A DNA stretch of 48,504 bases from Streptomyces blattellae (GTDB lineage: Bacteria > Actinomycetota > Actinomycetes > Streptomycetales > Streptomycetaceae). The first letter of the stretch is position 1. Each line of letters begins with the position of its first letter. Location of the stretch: assembly GCF_009709555.1 (NCBI RefSeq), contig NZ_WJBG01000163.1:1-48504 (forward strand). The letters are read 5' to 3'. The position numbers and the translations under genes are program-made. Below the pieces are notes generated by a model, which was not told the origin of the DNA, did not search any database, and saw nothing but the letters and a program-made list of their open reading frames with translations. Positions 27,598 to 35,717 of this stretch are shown one piece after another.

Positions 27598-28434
27598 TCA
27601 ACTCTCCTGCTGCTCCCGCCGCTTTCCGCCGCCTGCGGCCGGGCCGGGCGTCACGAGGGTGTGCTCGCCCAGCGGCCGCGTCAGGTCGCAGGCCAGCCGA
27701 CCGCTCCACAGCGCGTGGTAGAGCACCGGCAGCGCGGTGAGTACCTCGCCCGCCGCCGCGGCCCCGGCCATCAGCGGCCGCGGCGCGGCGAACGCCTCGA
27801 GCACCGCCTGCTCAAGGCCGCCCGCGTCACGGTGGCGGGGGTGCCGGTAGCCGGCCAGCCACCGCACGTTCGCCGCCACCACTGTCTCGGGCGGCACCAG
27901 GCGCCGGTAGGTGAACCCCACCGCCGCACAGGCCGCTTCCAGCACCGCGCCGGCGCGCTCGGCCCGGCCGGCGGCGGGAGCCGTCGCGGCGGGGCAGTCG
28001 GCGAGCAGCGCGCCCCCGTCGGCGTAGCGGGCGAACAGCTGCGGCACCCACGTCAGCACCCGCCCACTGTCAGGATCGCGCCAGATCAGCCGCACCGGCC
28101 GCGCTGAGAGGCCCACCACGTGCGGATCGCGGTCCAGGACCATCAGCTGCATGCACATCGCCTGCGAACCGTGCATCACATGCCGCCCGGTCGTGGCCGA
28201 CCACCACCAGCCCGGCCCCCACCGCCGCCCCGGCACCACCGGGAACCCGGCCACCGGCGCCAGCCGCTCGAACCTGACCGCGACGGCGGCCTCCACCCAG
28301 CGGCGCTGCACGAGCGTGCCGTCCACCCCGGTGAACTCCGCCTCCACCGTGCCCGGTTCCGGTACCCGGTAGACGCTGCCGGCGACGGCGGGTAAGCCGG
28401 CCGGCGCGCCGTCCTGGCTGCTGTCGATGATCAC
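27598..28434 (-). CDS. TnsA-like protein with degenerate endonuclease motifs
   Basis: 278-residue protein that aligns by pattern to the TnsA-like heteromeric transposase endonuclease subunits of actinobacteria. It has a region before DRDPHVVGLSARPVRLIW that normally carries the first catalytic glutamate, then TWVPQLFARYADGGALLADC. In active members the latter reads HxPDF...DG...V(D/E)VK. Here PDF is PQL and the VxVK strand is ADCP, so the aspartate and lysine of the active site are missing. TnsA normally cuts the 5' ends for cut-and-paste movement. GTG at 28434 has TGGAG four bases upstream. First gene of the transposition operon, just before the degenerate TniA copy. Confidence 0.65.
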   Translation of the reverse strand: MIIDSSQDGAPAGLPAVAGSVYRVPEPGTVEAEFTGVDGTLVQRRWVEAAVAVRFERLAPVAGFPVVPGRRWGPGWWWSATTGRHVMHGSQAMCMQLMVLDRDPHVVGLSARPVRLIWRDPDSGRVLTWVPQLFARYADGGALLADCPAATAPAAGRAERAGAVLEAACAAVGFTYRRLVPPETVVAANVRWLAGYRHPRHRDAGGLEQAVLEAFAAPRPLMAGAAAAGEVLTALPVLYHALWSGRLACDLTRPLGEHTLVTPGPAAGGGKRREQQES

Positions 28435-28880
28435 GTACTCCAGACAACGTCATACCGGTCGCGCCGCGCAGGCGAACCGGGCGGTAACCAGGACACGTTC
28501 TTCTCGGCTCCAGGCCCCTCGCCATGAGCATGCGCGCCCACGGTGTCACCTGGTGCCGCCCGTGTCAGTGCGGGTCTCTGCACCTTCCCGCCCGCCCCGC
28601 GAGCACTATGCGCGCCACGCGGGGCGGGGCGGCGTAGGCGGTAGCTGCTGCGAGGACGGCGGTGGGTGTGGTGATCAGTGCAGCGATGACGGCTGAGTCC
28701 ATGCCGCCGCATCATGCCTGACCTGATAGTTGGCCGAGTTGAAGGCGGAATCGGGGCGCGCTCAGCCCGGTTGCGCGTCGGCCGGGGCCGCCGCGCCGCG
28801 CCGCCATCAGCCCGGCGGCGGAGGTGCTCTGGGATGTCCGACCGGTGAGGGATGTCAGTGGCGTGCGACATCATCGGCAG
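28435..28880. other. Gap between transposition operon and PIN gene
   Basis: About 445 bases, no gene supported. It must hold the promoter of the minus-strand transposition operon and, if still present, the right end of the Tn7-like element. No inverted match to the left end at 15692 and no sbcD or sbcC remnant could be seen. Confidence 0.4.
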
Positions 28881-29765
28881 ATGGCCACGCAAGCAGCTCC
28901 ACCGACCTATCTGGATCGCCTCCGGACGGACCTGGACCTGATCGAAGCGGACTTCGTGCAGATCCTCGCGGACTCACAGATCCGAAACACCGACCCCAAC
29001 CGGGGACGCGACTACGTGATGCACCTTGGCGCTCCGAAGTGGGGATGGGTGCCCAGCAGCCCCGGACTCGAGGCGCGACGAATGCAACTGCTGGGGCGCG
29101 TGCGGGACTGGGAGCCGCTGTTCCGCCTGCTTTTCCCGCATCCGACTCCCGAGGTCACCAAGCGTCTTGAGGAGAACCTTGACCTACTGCGGCGCTGGCT
29201 TGAGCGCCCGCGTGACAGAACGGTGCCGGCCACCATCGACAAGGCCACCGACCATGTGCGCGACGCAGTGACCACACTCCGGAAACTGGGTGAGCTGCTG
29301 CCCTCTGACCCCTGGGCGGTGCGCTTGGTGGTCGACACGAACGTGCTGTTGGACGACCCCGACGTGGCGATCTACACGCCGCTGCTGGGGAAGCGGTACA
29401 TGGTTCACCTGATGCCCGCTGTCCTGCGGGAACTGGACGACCACAAGCGCGCCGGACGCAACCCCGAAATCCGAGAGGCGGCGAAGAAGGCCGACCGCCG
29501 CCTGAAGGGACTGCGGACCAACGGCGACGTGCGGCGCGGCGTCCGAGTCGCCGGCGATGTGCACGCCGTCTTCGAGCACATCGAACCCAAGGGCGACGGG
29601 CTGCCGAACTGGCTGGAGCTAGACGTGTCCGATGACCGCCTGGTGGCCTCCACGTTGCTGTTGCAGTCCCGGCATCCCGGGTCTTCCGTCTACGTGGCCA
29701 GCGACGACATCAACCTGCAGACGAAGCTCGCCGCAGTCGGACTGCCGTTCATCGAGGCACCATGA
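28881..29765 (+). CDS. PIN-domain protein, probable ribonuclease
   Basis: 294 residues. The N-terminal half (about 1-140) is helical, of unknown type. The C-terminal half is a PIN domain with the acidic residues in order: D in VVDTNVLLDDP, E/D in VLRELDDHKRAG, D in DVSDDRLVAST, and D in VASDDINLQTKL, the last resembling PINc/PIN_4 proteins. PIN enzymes cut RNA with metal ions. There is no antitoxin-like gene upstream, so it is not a standard VapBC pair. ATG at 28881 is used; earlier GTG codons at 28848 and 28857 cannot be excluded. It is followed after 31 bases by a small membrane gene and then a Shedu-type gene in the same direction, hence a possible defence operon. Confidence 0.75.
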   Translation: MATQAAPPTYLDRLRTDLDLIEADFVQILADSQIRNTDPNRGRDYVMHLGAPKWGWVPSSPGLEARRMQLLGRVRDWEPLFRLLFPHPTPEVTKRLEENLDLLRRWLERPRDRTVPATIDKATDHVRDAVTTLRKLGELLPSDPWAVRLVVDTNVLLDDPDVAIYTPLLGKRYMVHLMPAVLRELDDHKRAGRNPEIREAAKKADRRLKGLRTNGDVRRGVRVAGDVHAVFEHIEPKGDGLPNWLELDVSDDRLVASTLLLQSRHPGSSVYVASDDINLQTKLAAVGLPFIEAP

Positions 29766-29796
29766 ACGGACGCTCCGCGCTACATACGCTCAGGAC

Positions 29797-30078
29797 ATGA
29801 CGATGACGCCGCAAGAGCTCGAAGATCAGGAACAGACCCTGGAGCTGATCAACAGCGAACTCGCGGCGCGTTTGGCGCGGCAGTCGGAGTCGGGCGCGAA
29901 GGTAGACACGAAGGCGATCTTCCTGGTGGGGTTCGCCGCCACAGCCGCTCAGTTCCTGGCCTCCCGGAGCTTCGAGCCGTTCACCGGCGCTGCGGCCTTC
30001 ATGGCCTACGCGGTCGCGTGGGCCGGGGCGGGCCGGTTCGGCGGTTCCCCCGTTGCCGCGCTGCGCTTCGTCGTCTGA
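29797..30078 (+). CDS. Small membrane protein (about 93 residues), possibly truncated
   Basis: 93 residues. A helical, charged N-terminus (PQELEDQEQTLELINSELAA) is followed by two hydrophobic helices (AIFLVGFAATAAQFLA and AAAFMAYAVAWAGAGRF). Short two-helix proteins with such a leader occur widely in actinobacteria next to defence genes, usually somewhat longer. The abrupt end (VAALRFVV) may mean a frameshifted C-terminus. It lies between the PIN and Shedu-type genes. Function unknown. Confidence 0.5.
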   Translation: MTMTPQELEDQEQTLELINSELAARLARQSESGAKVDTKAIFLVGFAATAAQFLASRSFEPFTGAAAFMAYAVAWAGAGRFGGSPVAALRFVV

Positions 30079-30147
30079 CGTCTCGTTCGGCAGATGGAAA
30101 GTTCCGATCGACCGGTACCTGACCGCTCTGCCCTCCATCCTGGACAT

Positions 30148-32217
30148 ATGACGTCCAGCGGCCCCGCCCCGGCATACGCGCAGCCGTCGATCACGACGGT
30201 GACGCGGCATGACATTTTCAGCTATCTGCGCGGGATATCGAGCCCTTGGTGGGGGAAACTGGACGAGGTCACGTTCCTGGAGGACCTCTACGACCTGGAC
30301 CGACCTGCATCCGAGAACGGTCGGCTCCCGACTGTCCGCGCTGACATCCAGCAGCACCGGATTAACAACTACGACCTGGACGACGACTGGATCTTCGAGG
30401 ACTCTCGGTTGGAGCTCTCCGACGGGCCGGACGAGGTGCTGCTTGCCTTCCTGGCACGAACGGTCCATCCCGAGGTTGCGGCCGGCGTCGAGGAGGCGAT
30501 GAAGCAGGTTGAGGAGCTGAACCGGCTGCTGGCACCGGACGGGTGGGGCCTGCGTTCCTACGAGTTCCTCTCCGGCCGCCCGATCTACACGCCGGTCCGG
30601 CTTCCGCCCACGGGCCCGTTGGTCCCGCTGCCGCTGAACGACGACGACACGGGCAAGCTCGACCTGGTCCTCGGGCAGACCTACAGCCTTCTGGACTGCG
30701 CCGGCGAGGAGACCGCATGCGACCTGCTGCGTACAGCTGTCCTGACCCTGCGCCCCGACGGCGGAATCTTCCACCCCACGCCTGGTGATGCTTGGACGGC
30801 GGACACCTATGAGGCGGTCCTGACCGTGGAGCGCGAGCTCCTGCCCACCTGCGCCCCGGAGACGAAGGAGGCGATCTGGCGGACACTGGAGACCCTGCTC
30901 AGCCAGCTCGGACGCACCGACGTCCAGGACCTCGTGGTCGAAGGCGACACCCGGCCGCTGCCCCACATTCCGCCGGACTGGCGGGCCCAAGCCACCGCAC
31001 CCGCCACCCCCATCGTTCGCGGTCTCCGCCTCCCCTTCACCACCACCGAGTTCGACGTCACCCGCGGGGACTTCGCCGACCTGGAGATCCGTGCCTCGCA
31101 TGACAGCAGCGGGTTCCACTACCTCTACGACACCCGCGCACGCCGGATGATCACCGACTTCGTCCTCGACGACCGGCCCCAGGTGGCCACACTGTGCAGC
31201 GTCACCATCATCAAGAAGGGCAACACCTTCACGCCGAGGATCAAGCTGTGGAAGAAGGACAAGAAGAAGGCCGGGGAGGTCCCCGCCACGCAGACGGTGC
31301 CCGACACCGTGGCCACCCGGGCCGTCAAGGCGCTCGTCGACACCGGGGACGTCCACGAGAACTTCTGGAAGGTCATCAACTTCCTCCAGGGCTGCGCCGG
31401 GCTGAGCACGCCCGGCGGCTCCCTCCAGCTCGTGGCCGGAGACGAGGCCCAGCTGACCCAGCTGCTGACCGGCCAGGACCGGATGATGGTTCTCGGTGCG
31501 GTCAGGACCGCGATAGGCGGCGGGCTCACCGAGGCGGACATCCGGTTGATCAGCAACCGCAGAGAGCAACTCCAGAGGTTCAAGCGGCTGCTGAACGATC
31601 CGGACTACTTCCAGCAGGAGGAGAGCCTTGCGACGACGCGCGGGGCGGAGGCGGTCTGGCAGGCCTTCTTCGAGGCGAACCAGTGGATCTTCGGCTACGG
31701 GCTCAACCTCATCGCCTGTGAATCCATCGACGACGGCAAACTGGAACGCATCACCACCGGTGCCGATATCTTCGGCGGAGCCGGGAAACGCATCGACGCC
31801 ATCATGCGTTCCAAGGGCCTGATCAGCAGCATGCTCTTCTGCGAAATCAAGACCCACGACACTGAGCTGCTCGCCAAGACCCCGTACCGCGCGGGCGTCT
31901 ACCAGGCATCGAAAGAACTGGGCGGCGGCGTGGCGCAGGTGCAGAAGACCGTGAGCAAGGCCCAGCAGCTCATCTCCCGCGAGTTCCTCACCCATATCTA
32001 CGACGACGACGGCACCCCGACCGGCGTCGAACTGTCCACCACCCGGCCCCGGCAGGTCGTGGTGATCGGGAGCCTGCGCGAGTTCACCCACAACGGCCGT
32101 GTGAACCCCGAGAAGATCAACTCCTTCGAGCTGTACCGGACATCGATCCAGGACGTCGAGATCATCACGTTCGATGAGCTTTACCAGCGGGCGTGCTTCA
32201 TCGTCGAAGATCGCTAA
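30148..32217 (+). CDS. AbiJ-like N-terminal domain fused to Shedu (SduA/DUF4263) nuclease
   Basis: 689 residues from ATG 30148 (an ATG at 30094 would add 18 residues of doubtful composition). The first 110 residues (RHDIFSYLRGISSPWWGKLD and FLEDLYDLDRPASENGRL) resemble the AbiJ N-terminal domain found in front of many effector domains. The middle is a beta-rich region of unknown kind. The C-terminal 200 residues match the Shedu nuclease SduA, a PD-(D/E)XK relative: FFEANQWIFGYGL, then D in KRIDAIMRSKG and E-x-K in LFCEIKTHDT, followed by GVAQVQKTVSKA. Shedu proteins are single-gene anti-phage nucleases, so this is probably self-sufficient. The AbiJ-like part may sense infection. Ends 150 bases before a convergent gene and a hairpin terminator. 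Confidence 0.8.
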   Translation: MTSSGPAPAYAQPSITTVTRHDIFSYLRGISSPWWGKLDEVTFLEDLYDLDRPASENGRLPTVRADIQQHRINNYDLDDDWIFEDSRLELSDGPDEVLLAFLARTVHPEVAAGVEEAMKQVEELNRLLAPDGWGLRSYEFLSGRPIYTPVRLPPTGPLVPLPLNDDDTGKLDLVLGQTYSLLDCAGEETACDLLRTAVLTLRPDGGIFHPTPGDAWTADTYEAVLTVERELLPTCAPETKEAIWRTLETLLSQLGRTDVQDLVVEGDTRPLPHIPPDWRAQATAPATPIVRGLRLPFTTTEFDVTRGDFADLEIRASHDSSGFHYLYDTRARRMITDFVLDDRPQVATLCSVTIIKKGNTFTPRIKLWKKDKKKAGEVPATQTVPDTVATRAVKALVDTGDVHENFWKVINFLQGCAGLSTPGGSLQLVAGDEAQLTQLLTGQDRMMVLGAVRTAIGGGLTEADIRLISNRREQLQRFKRLLNDPDYFQQEESLATTRGAEAVWQAFFEANQWIFGYGLNLIACESIDDGKLERITTGADIFGGAGKRIDAIMRSKGLISSMLFCEIKTHDTELLAKTPYRAGVYQASKELGGGVAQVQKTVSKAQQLISREFLTHIYDDDGTPTGVELSTTRPRQVVVIGSLREFTHNGRVNPEKINSFELYRTSIQDVEIITFDELYQRACFIVEDR

Positions 32218-32305
32218 GGCTCCCATCCACCTGTCTGGTTGGCCTGTGGGTGCGTTCAGTACGTACGGCGGCCCGCGTGTGGTGACCGTCGTACGGGGTG
32301 AGCCG

Positions 32306-32337
32306 CTGGTGGCCCCGGCTGGGACCGGGACCACCAG
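32306..32337. terminator. Hairpin between convergent genes, probable bidirectional terminator
   Basis: CTGGTGGCCCCGG at 32306-32318 pairs with CCGGGACCACCAG at 32325-32337 with one mismatch and a six-base loop. A second, 10-base imperfect hairpin (32262-32271 with 32286-32295) precedes it. They lie between the convergent Shedu-type gene and the small basic gene. No T-run follows, as is usual in Streptomyces. Confidence 0.6.
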
Positions 32338-32370
32338 GTCTGCGGATGTGAAATCAGCGGGTGCGCCGGG

Positions 32371-32613
32371 TCAGCGCTGCTGGATCCACCAGATGATCCA
32401 CGCGGTTCCGCTCGCGCCCACGGCGCCGGCGGAGCCGCGGACGATGCCGTGGCCCGCCGTATGGGCGAGGGCGCGCAGGCGACGGCGGAGGTCGCCGTCC
32501 AGCAGCCGCCGCAGCCGGGTCCGGATCTCGGACCGGATGTGGCGCAGCTTGCCGTTGCCCTGGTGATGCCGGGTCGACGCCGGCTGGTCAGTGCCCTTAG
32601 GCTCGTTGGACAT
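32371..32613 (-). CDS. Small basic protein with C-terminal hydrophobic helix
   Basis: 80 residues or fewer, starting MSNEPKGTDQPASTRHHQ. A strongly basic helical stretch (RSEIRTRLRRLLDGDLRRRL) is followed by a glycine/alanine segment and a hydrophobic end (ASGTAWIIWWIQQR) that may sit in the membrane. AAGGAGG lies at good spacing before ATG 32613, which supports expression. It lies downstream of the winged-helix gene, separated by about 165 bases. Function unknown. Confidence 0.6.
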   Translation of the reverse strand: MSNEPKGTDQPASTRHHQGNGKLRHIRSEIRTRLRRLLDGDLRRRLRALAHTAGHGIVRGSAGAVGASGTAWIIWWIQQR

Positions 32614-32779
32614 GCTGATGGTGCCTCCTTGGGGAGTGACTGTCGGTTTCTTCACTGGGCGGCTCCCTGCTGGAACAGGGGGCCGCCGCCCGTTTGCGGG
32701 GCGGCGGCCTGCGCCGCGCCCGACCCGTGTGCGCGGGGCCGGGAGTCGTAGGACCGGGGCTGTAGCGCCCCGGTGGTGT

Positions 32780-33691
32780 TCATCGCGGAATCGCGGCCCC
32801 CGAGAGTGCGGGGATACGGGAGCCGATCCGCAGCGCGGTGCGGGCGATGCCCTCGGGAGTCCAGGCGGCCACTGCCGCCTCGCGCTCCGTCTTGTTGACG
32901 TTCAGGTCGAACGGCGCGGCGAGGGCCCAGCGGACGTGCGTGCTCTGCCCGAGGACGGAGAAACCGTCCAACTGCTGCTCGGAGAGGAACTCGTACAGCA
33001 GGCGCTTCTTCTTCAGCTCCTCGATGCCACGCCCGACCGTCGACGGGGAGATCCCGTACCAGAGTGCGTACTCCCTGGCCTTGTACAGGGCGAAGGACGG
33101 GCTGCGCTGGCTCATGAGGATGAGCAGCATCGCCTTCGCCGGCATCGACAGCTTCCGGTAGTAGTGCTGCTCCCAGTACGCGAACGGCACCTTGAAGTAG
33201 GTGCTCTTGCGGGAACCCTCCTTGTCGCCCGACGGCAGCGTGTACGGGTCGCCGGAGCCGTCCTCGAGCAACTTGGTGATCTTCGTCATCCGGCCGTACG
33301 GCTCGGTGCTGATCAGCTTCAGTTCCTTGAGCTTGTGCAGGTGCCGGGAGACCGCGGCGCTCGCTGTGCCGTTGGTGGCGAAGGAGATCCCCGCGGCGCG
33401 GCCCCAGGTCTCGGACCGGTGAGCGACGCCCCAGTCGGCGCGCGCGGTGACACAGTGGATCAGGAGGAACAGGTCCAGCCGCTCGTTGCTGCGCAGCATC
33501 TTGGAGAACGGGCCGGGCCGCGTGACCAGGCGGAGGCCGGGATCGGCATCCTGGACGAAGGCACGCCGGATGAGGACGGCACGGCCGGTGCGCTTGGACT
33601 GCTCCAGCAGCATCCGTATCGTGTCGTCCTGGCTCACGGCCATGTCCCGCTTGAGCACGGTCAGTTCGGTGTTCACGGAGTCCATGTTCAC
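32780..33691 (-). CDS. Tandem winged-helix DNA-binding protein, possible replication initiator
   Basis: 303 residues with two winged-helix units: one around 75-130 (ERLDLFLLIHCVTARADWGV, recognition helix near SAAVSRHLHKLKELKLIS), one around 185-245 (SMPAKAMLLILMSQRSPS, recognition helix near ISPSTVGRGIEELKKKRLL). Two winged helices in one chain is the layout of many plasmid initiators, but regulators can look the same, and I cannot name the family. GTG at 33691 is used; ATG two codons later is equally possible and no clear ribosome site is seen. The upstream DNA is lower in GC and holds a CTGGAACC repeat, consistent with self-regulation or an origin. Confidence 0.55.
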   Translation of the reverse strand: MNMDSVNTELTVLKRDMAVSQDDTIRMLLEQSKRTGRAVLIRRAFVQDADPGLRLVTRPGPFSKMLRSNERLDLFLLIHCVTARADWGVAHRSETWGRAAGISFATNGTASAAVSRHLHKLKELKLISTEPYGRMTKITKLLEDGSGDPYTLPSGDKEGSRKSTYFKVPFAYWEQHYYRKLSMPAKAMLLILMSQRSPSFALYKAREYALWYGISPSTVGRGIEELKKKRLLYEFLSEQQLDGFSVLGQSTHVRWALAAPFDLNVNKTEREAAVAAWTPEGIARTALRIGSRIPALSGAAIPR

Positions 33692-33842
33692 CGATCGGCC
33701 GCACGAAGCGGGTGCCGAATTCCGGTGCGGGCCGCTTGGCCGCTTCCCGTTCAGACCGGGCTATCGGAAAACATGGGATAACTGATGACCCCAGTAGGAA
33801 ACCATTGGCGGCCACAGCCGCAGGCAGTCACGTAATCGACAC

Positions 33843-33889
33843 CTGGAACCTTTAACGCTTCAGACGGTGATCTTTGATGTTCTGGAACC
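33843..33889. promoter_or_regulatory. Repeated CTGGAACC boxes in AT-richer upstream region
   Basis: CTGGAACC occurs at 33843-33850 and 33882-33889 (39 bases apart) inside a stretch (33770-33910) clearly richer in A+T than its surroundings. Placed 150-200 bases upstream of the winged-helix gene, it could hold its operator, its promoter or iterons. Only two copies, so tentative. Confidence 0.35.
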
Positions 33890-33995
33890 CTACTCTTGGA
33901 TAGTTCACGCCGTGACTCCGTACCTGGTAGAACACGGCGGCGAATCCGGTTCGAGCCGGTCGCTGGTGGCGTCTCTTCCCGTGGCTGCCAGCGGC

Positions 33996-34250
33996 CTACG
34001 CGGTCCGTACGACTGCGCCCTGTCTTGCTGGCCGTAGAGGCGCTCTCCGCCCGCCAGAGCGGCCTCCAGCGGACCGCGCGTCTTCTTGCGCCCTACTCTC
34101 CCCGTTGCCCTGCCAGGGCTCGTAGGGGCGTTCCTGCTCCTGGAGGGCCTCGTAGTCGCCGCGGTCCACCAGCGAGGCGTACGTGAGGACGAGTGAGTCC
34201 GGGACACCAGCGAGGATGACCGCGAGTTCGGGGTTGTCCACCGGCGTCAT
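33996..34250 (-). CDS. Small hypothetical protein
   Basis: 84 residues. The first 52 (MTPVDNPELAVILAGVPDSL, then LTYASLVDRGDYEALQEQER) look like real protein with helical, acidic character; the rest is Arg/Gly-rich and less convincing. GAGG lies about 11 bases before ATG 34250. It follows the orphan tniQ gene in the same direction after an 80-base gap. Not recognised. Confidence 0.4.
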   Translation of the reverse strand: MTPVDNPELAVILAGVPDSLVLTYASLVDRGDYEALQEQERPYEPWQGNGESRAQEDARSAGGRSGGRRAPLRPARQGAVVRTA

Positions 34251-34331
34251 CGGGGCCTGCCTCACACCTTTTGGGATCCACCGCCGCCCGCCCCGCGCGA
34301 CAACGCGAGGACAGGACTCACGATGGGGGCG

Positions 34332-35717
34332 TCAGCCGTCATCCTGGCCCGCGGCAAGAACCTGTGCCAGCTCGTCGGCGGGCAGGCGGGACCACTGGGC
34401 GACCTCCTCCAGTGCCACCCCGGCGGCGACGGCTGCGGCGGCGGTGTGCAGGAGGGCCTGGTCGATCAGGCCGGCGCTGTGGCTGAGGTGCTCCAGCAGC
34501 GTGCGGGCCACCTCGGCGGTGGTGCCGTTCTGCGTGCCGTGCAGCTGTGCCAGCTGCTCCCGGGCGTCGTCGAGTAACTGGGTGATATGGAGGCGGTGTT
34601 CGGCACGGACGGTGGCACGCCATCGGGTACCCGAGCCGCCCGAGTGTCTCTCCGCCACCAAGACGCGTAGCTGACCGGCCATCGTTGCGGGCTGCTGTTC
34701 ACGCTTGAGCTGCCACGGATCGTCCCGCCACCCCGGCGGCCCGCCGCCGCGGCGTCCGCGCACGATCGCGCCCGTGAAGTCGCTCAGCGGGCTGCCGTAG
34801 TCGGCCGCGACCAATGAACCCAGCCATGGGCGGCCCACCCGCTCGCCCAGCCGGTGACAGAACGGGTCGTCATCCTCCAGCGCACGCGGCCGCATCCCGC
34901 CGCTTGCGCGCCAGGCCAGTTCAGCCATCGCCGGCTCCAGCAGCGCCCCCGCCACGGCCACCACCTCGGGGAGGATGGCCGCGTCCCGGCCCACGATCCG
35001 CCACCATTCCAGCTCTGTCCCCGCGCTGCTGCCCGCCAGCTGGTGCAGACGGCGCGGCCAGGTCTCCTCGTGCTCCCAGTACAGGGCCTCCTCCCACCAG
35101 CGGGCCACCACTGCATGCGCCACTGTGAACGCCTGTTCCGGTTCTACTCCGGCCCGCATCGCACGCCGCGCCACGCCCGGCCACCGCCGCTGCGCGGCCA
35201 TCACCTCGGGAACACTGTGCAAGGTCAGGTGTTCCAGCGGCTGGTCGGCGTCCGCGTCCAGCAGCCAGCGTCCGTGCTTGAGGCAGACCCGCCGCCAGCG
35301 TGGTACGTACTGCACCGCACGTACCGCCTGCCCGGTGCGCCGCGCGGTGCACAGCTGGCAGCCGAACGCGGCCGGCCCCACCACCGTGCCCGCGGCCCGC
35401 CACCGCGCCTGCGCCACGGCGGCCTCTTTGCCGGTGCTGATCTTGGGGTCGTCCACGGTGAAGGCCGGCAAGGCGCGCGCCAGCACGTGAGGCTCCACCC
35501 TGCACAACTCGGCGAGCACACGCCGCCCGGCATCGTTGAGCACGACCTCCGCATCGGCCCGCACGCCGCCGCCGTCGTACCGCGCGGCGAAGTTTCGGCA
35601 TGTCCACAGCCGCAGCACATTCCCGGCCGCCAGACCGTAGCGGGTCGCGACCCGGCTGATCAGCGACGTGGTCAGCTCCCCGGCCAACGGCACGGTCCGC
35701 AACACCCCTGCTGCCAC
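34332..35717 (-). CDS. tniQ: Orphan TniQ-family protein
   Basis: 461 residues. The N-terminus has the TniQ signature (VPLAGELTTSLISRVATRYG, then AAGNVLRLWTCRN), and a zinc-binding region follows near 117-150 (FGCQLCTARR ... VCLKHGRWLLD), both better preserved than in the transposon copy at 15958. The second half is helical and of unknown type. There is no transposase or TniB gene next to it, so it is either a remnant of a lost element or a domesticated target-recognition protein near the telomere. GTG at 35717 follows GGGGAG at good spacing. Confidence 0.75.
   Translation of the reverse strand: MAAGVLRTVPLAGELTTSLISRVATRYGLAAGNVLRLWTCRNFAARYDGGGVRADAEVVLNDAGRRVLAELCRVEPHVLARALPAFTVDDPKISTGKEAAVAQARWRAAGTVVGPAAFGCQLCTARRTGQAVRAVQYVPRWRRVCLKHGRWLLDADADQPLEHLTLHSVPEVMAAQRRWPGVARRAMRAGVEPEQAFTVAHAVVARWWEEALYWEHEETWPRRLHQLAGSSAGTELEWWRIVGRDAAILPEVVAVAGALLEPAMAELAWRASGGMRPRALEDDDPFCHRLGERVGRPWLGSLVAADYGSPLSDFTGAIVRGRRGGGPPGWRDDPWQLKREQQPATMAGQLRVLVAERHSGGSGTRWRATVRAEHRLHITQLLDDAREQLAQLHGTQNGTTAEVARTLLEHLSHSAGLIDQALLHTAAAAVAAGVALEEVAQWSRLPADELAQVLAAGQDDG

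Larger units (their letters stand above)
15692..28434. mobile_element. Tn7/Tn5053-like transposon (outer element; right end not fixed)
   Basis: The left boundary is placed where sbcD stops matching its family: sequence starting TGTGGCGTAGC at 15692, beginning with TGT as Tn7/Tn5053-type ends do. The element carries, all on the minus strand and mostly with overlapping start and stop codons, genes for a TnsA-like, two TniA/TnsB-like, a TniB/TnsC-like and a TniQ protein. 28434 is only the start of the TnsA-like gene. The right terminus should lie in 28435-28880, but I found no inverted copy of the left end there and no sbcD remainder beyond it. That suggests a deletion or a diverged end. Confidence 0.65.

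Noticed and set aside
28435..28880. Right inverted repeat of the Tn7-like element
   Set aside because: Compared by eye with the complement of 15692-15740; no convincing match, so no end is claimed.
28881..29765. VapBC-type toxin-antitoxin pair
   Set aside because: The PIN protein is twice the usual VapC length and no small DNA-binding antitoxin precedes it.
29749..32334. 861-codon open frame on the minus strand opposite the Shedu-type gene
   Set aside because: Composition of a shadow frame; covers two plus-strand genes and an intergenic terminator.
34332..35717. Second complete Tn7-like transposon around the orphan TniQ
   Set aside because: No transposase, ATPase or end repeats flank it.
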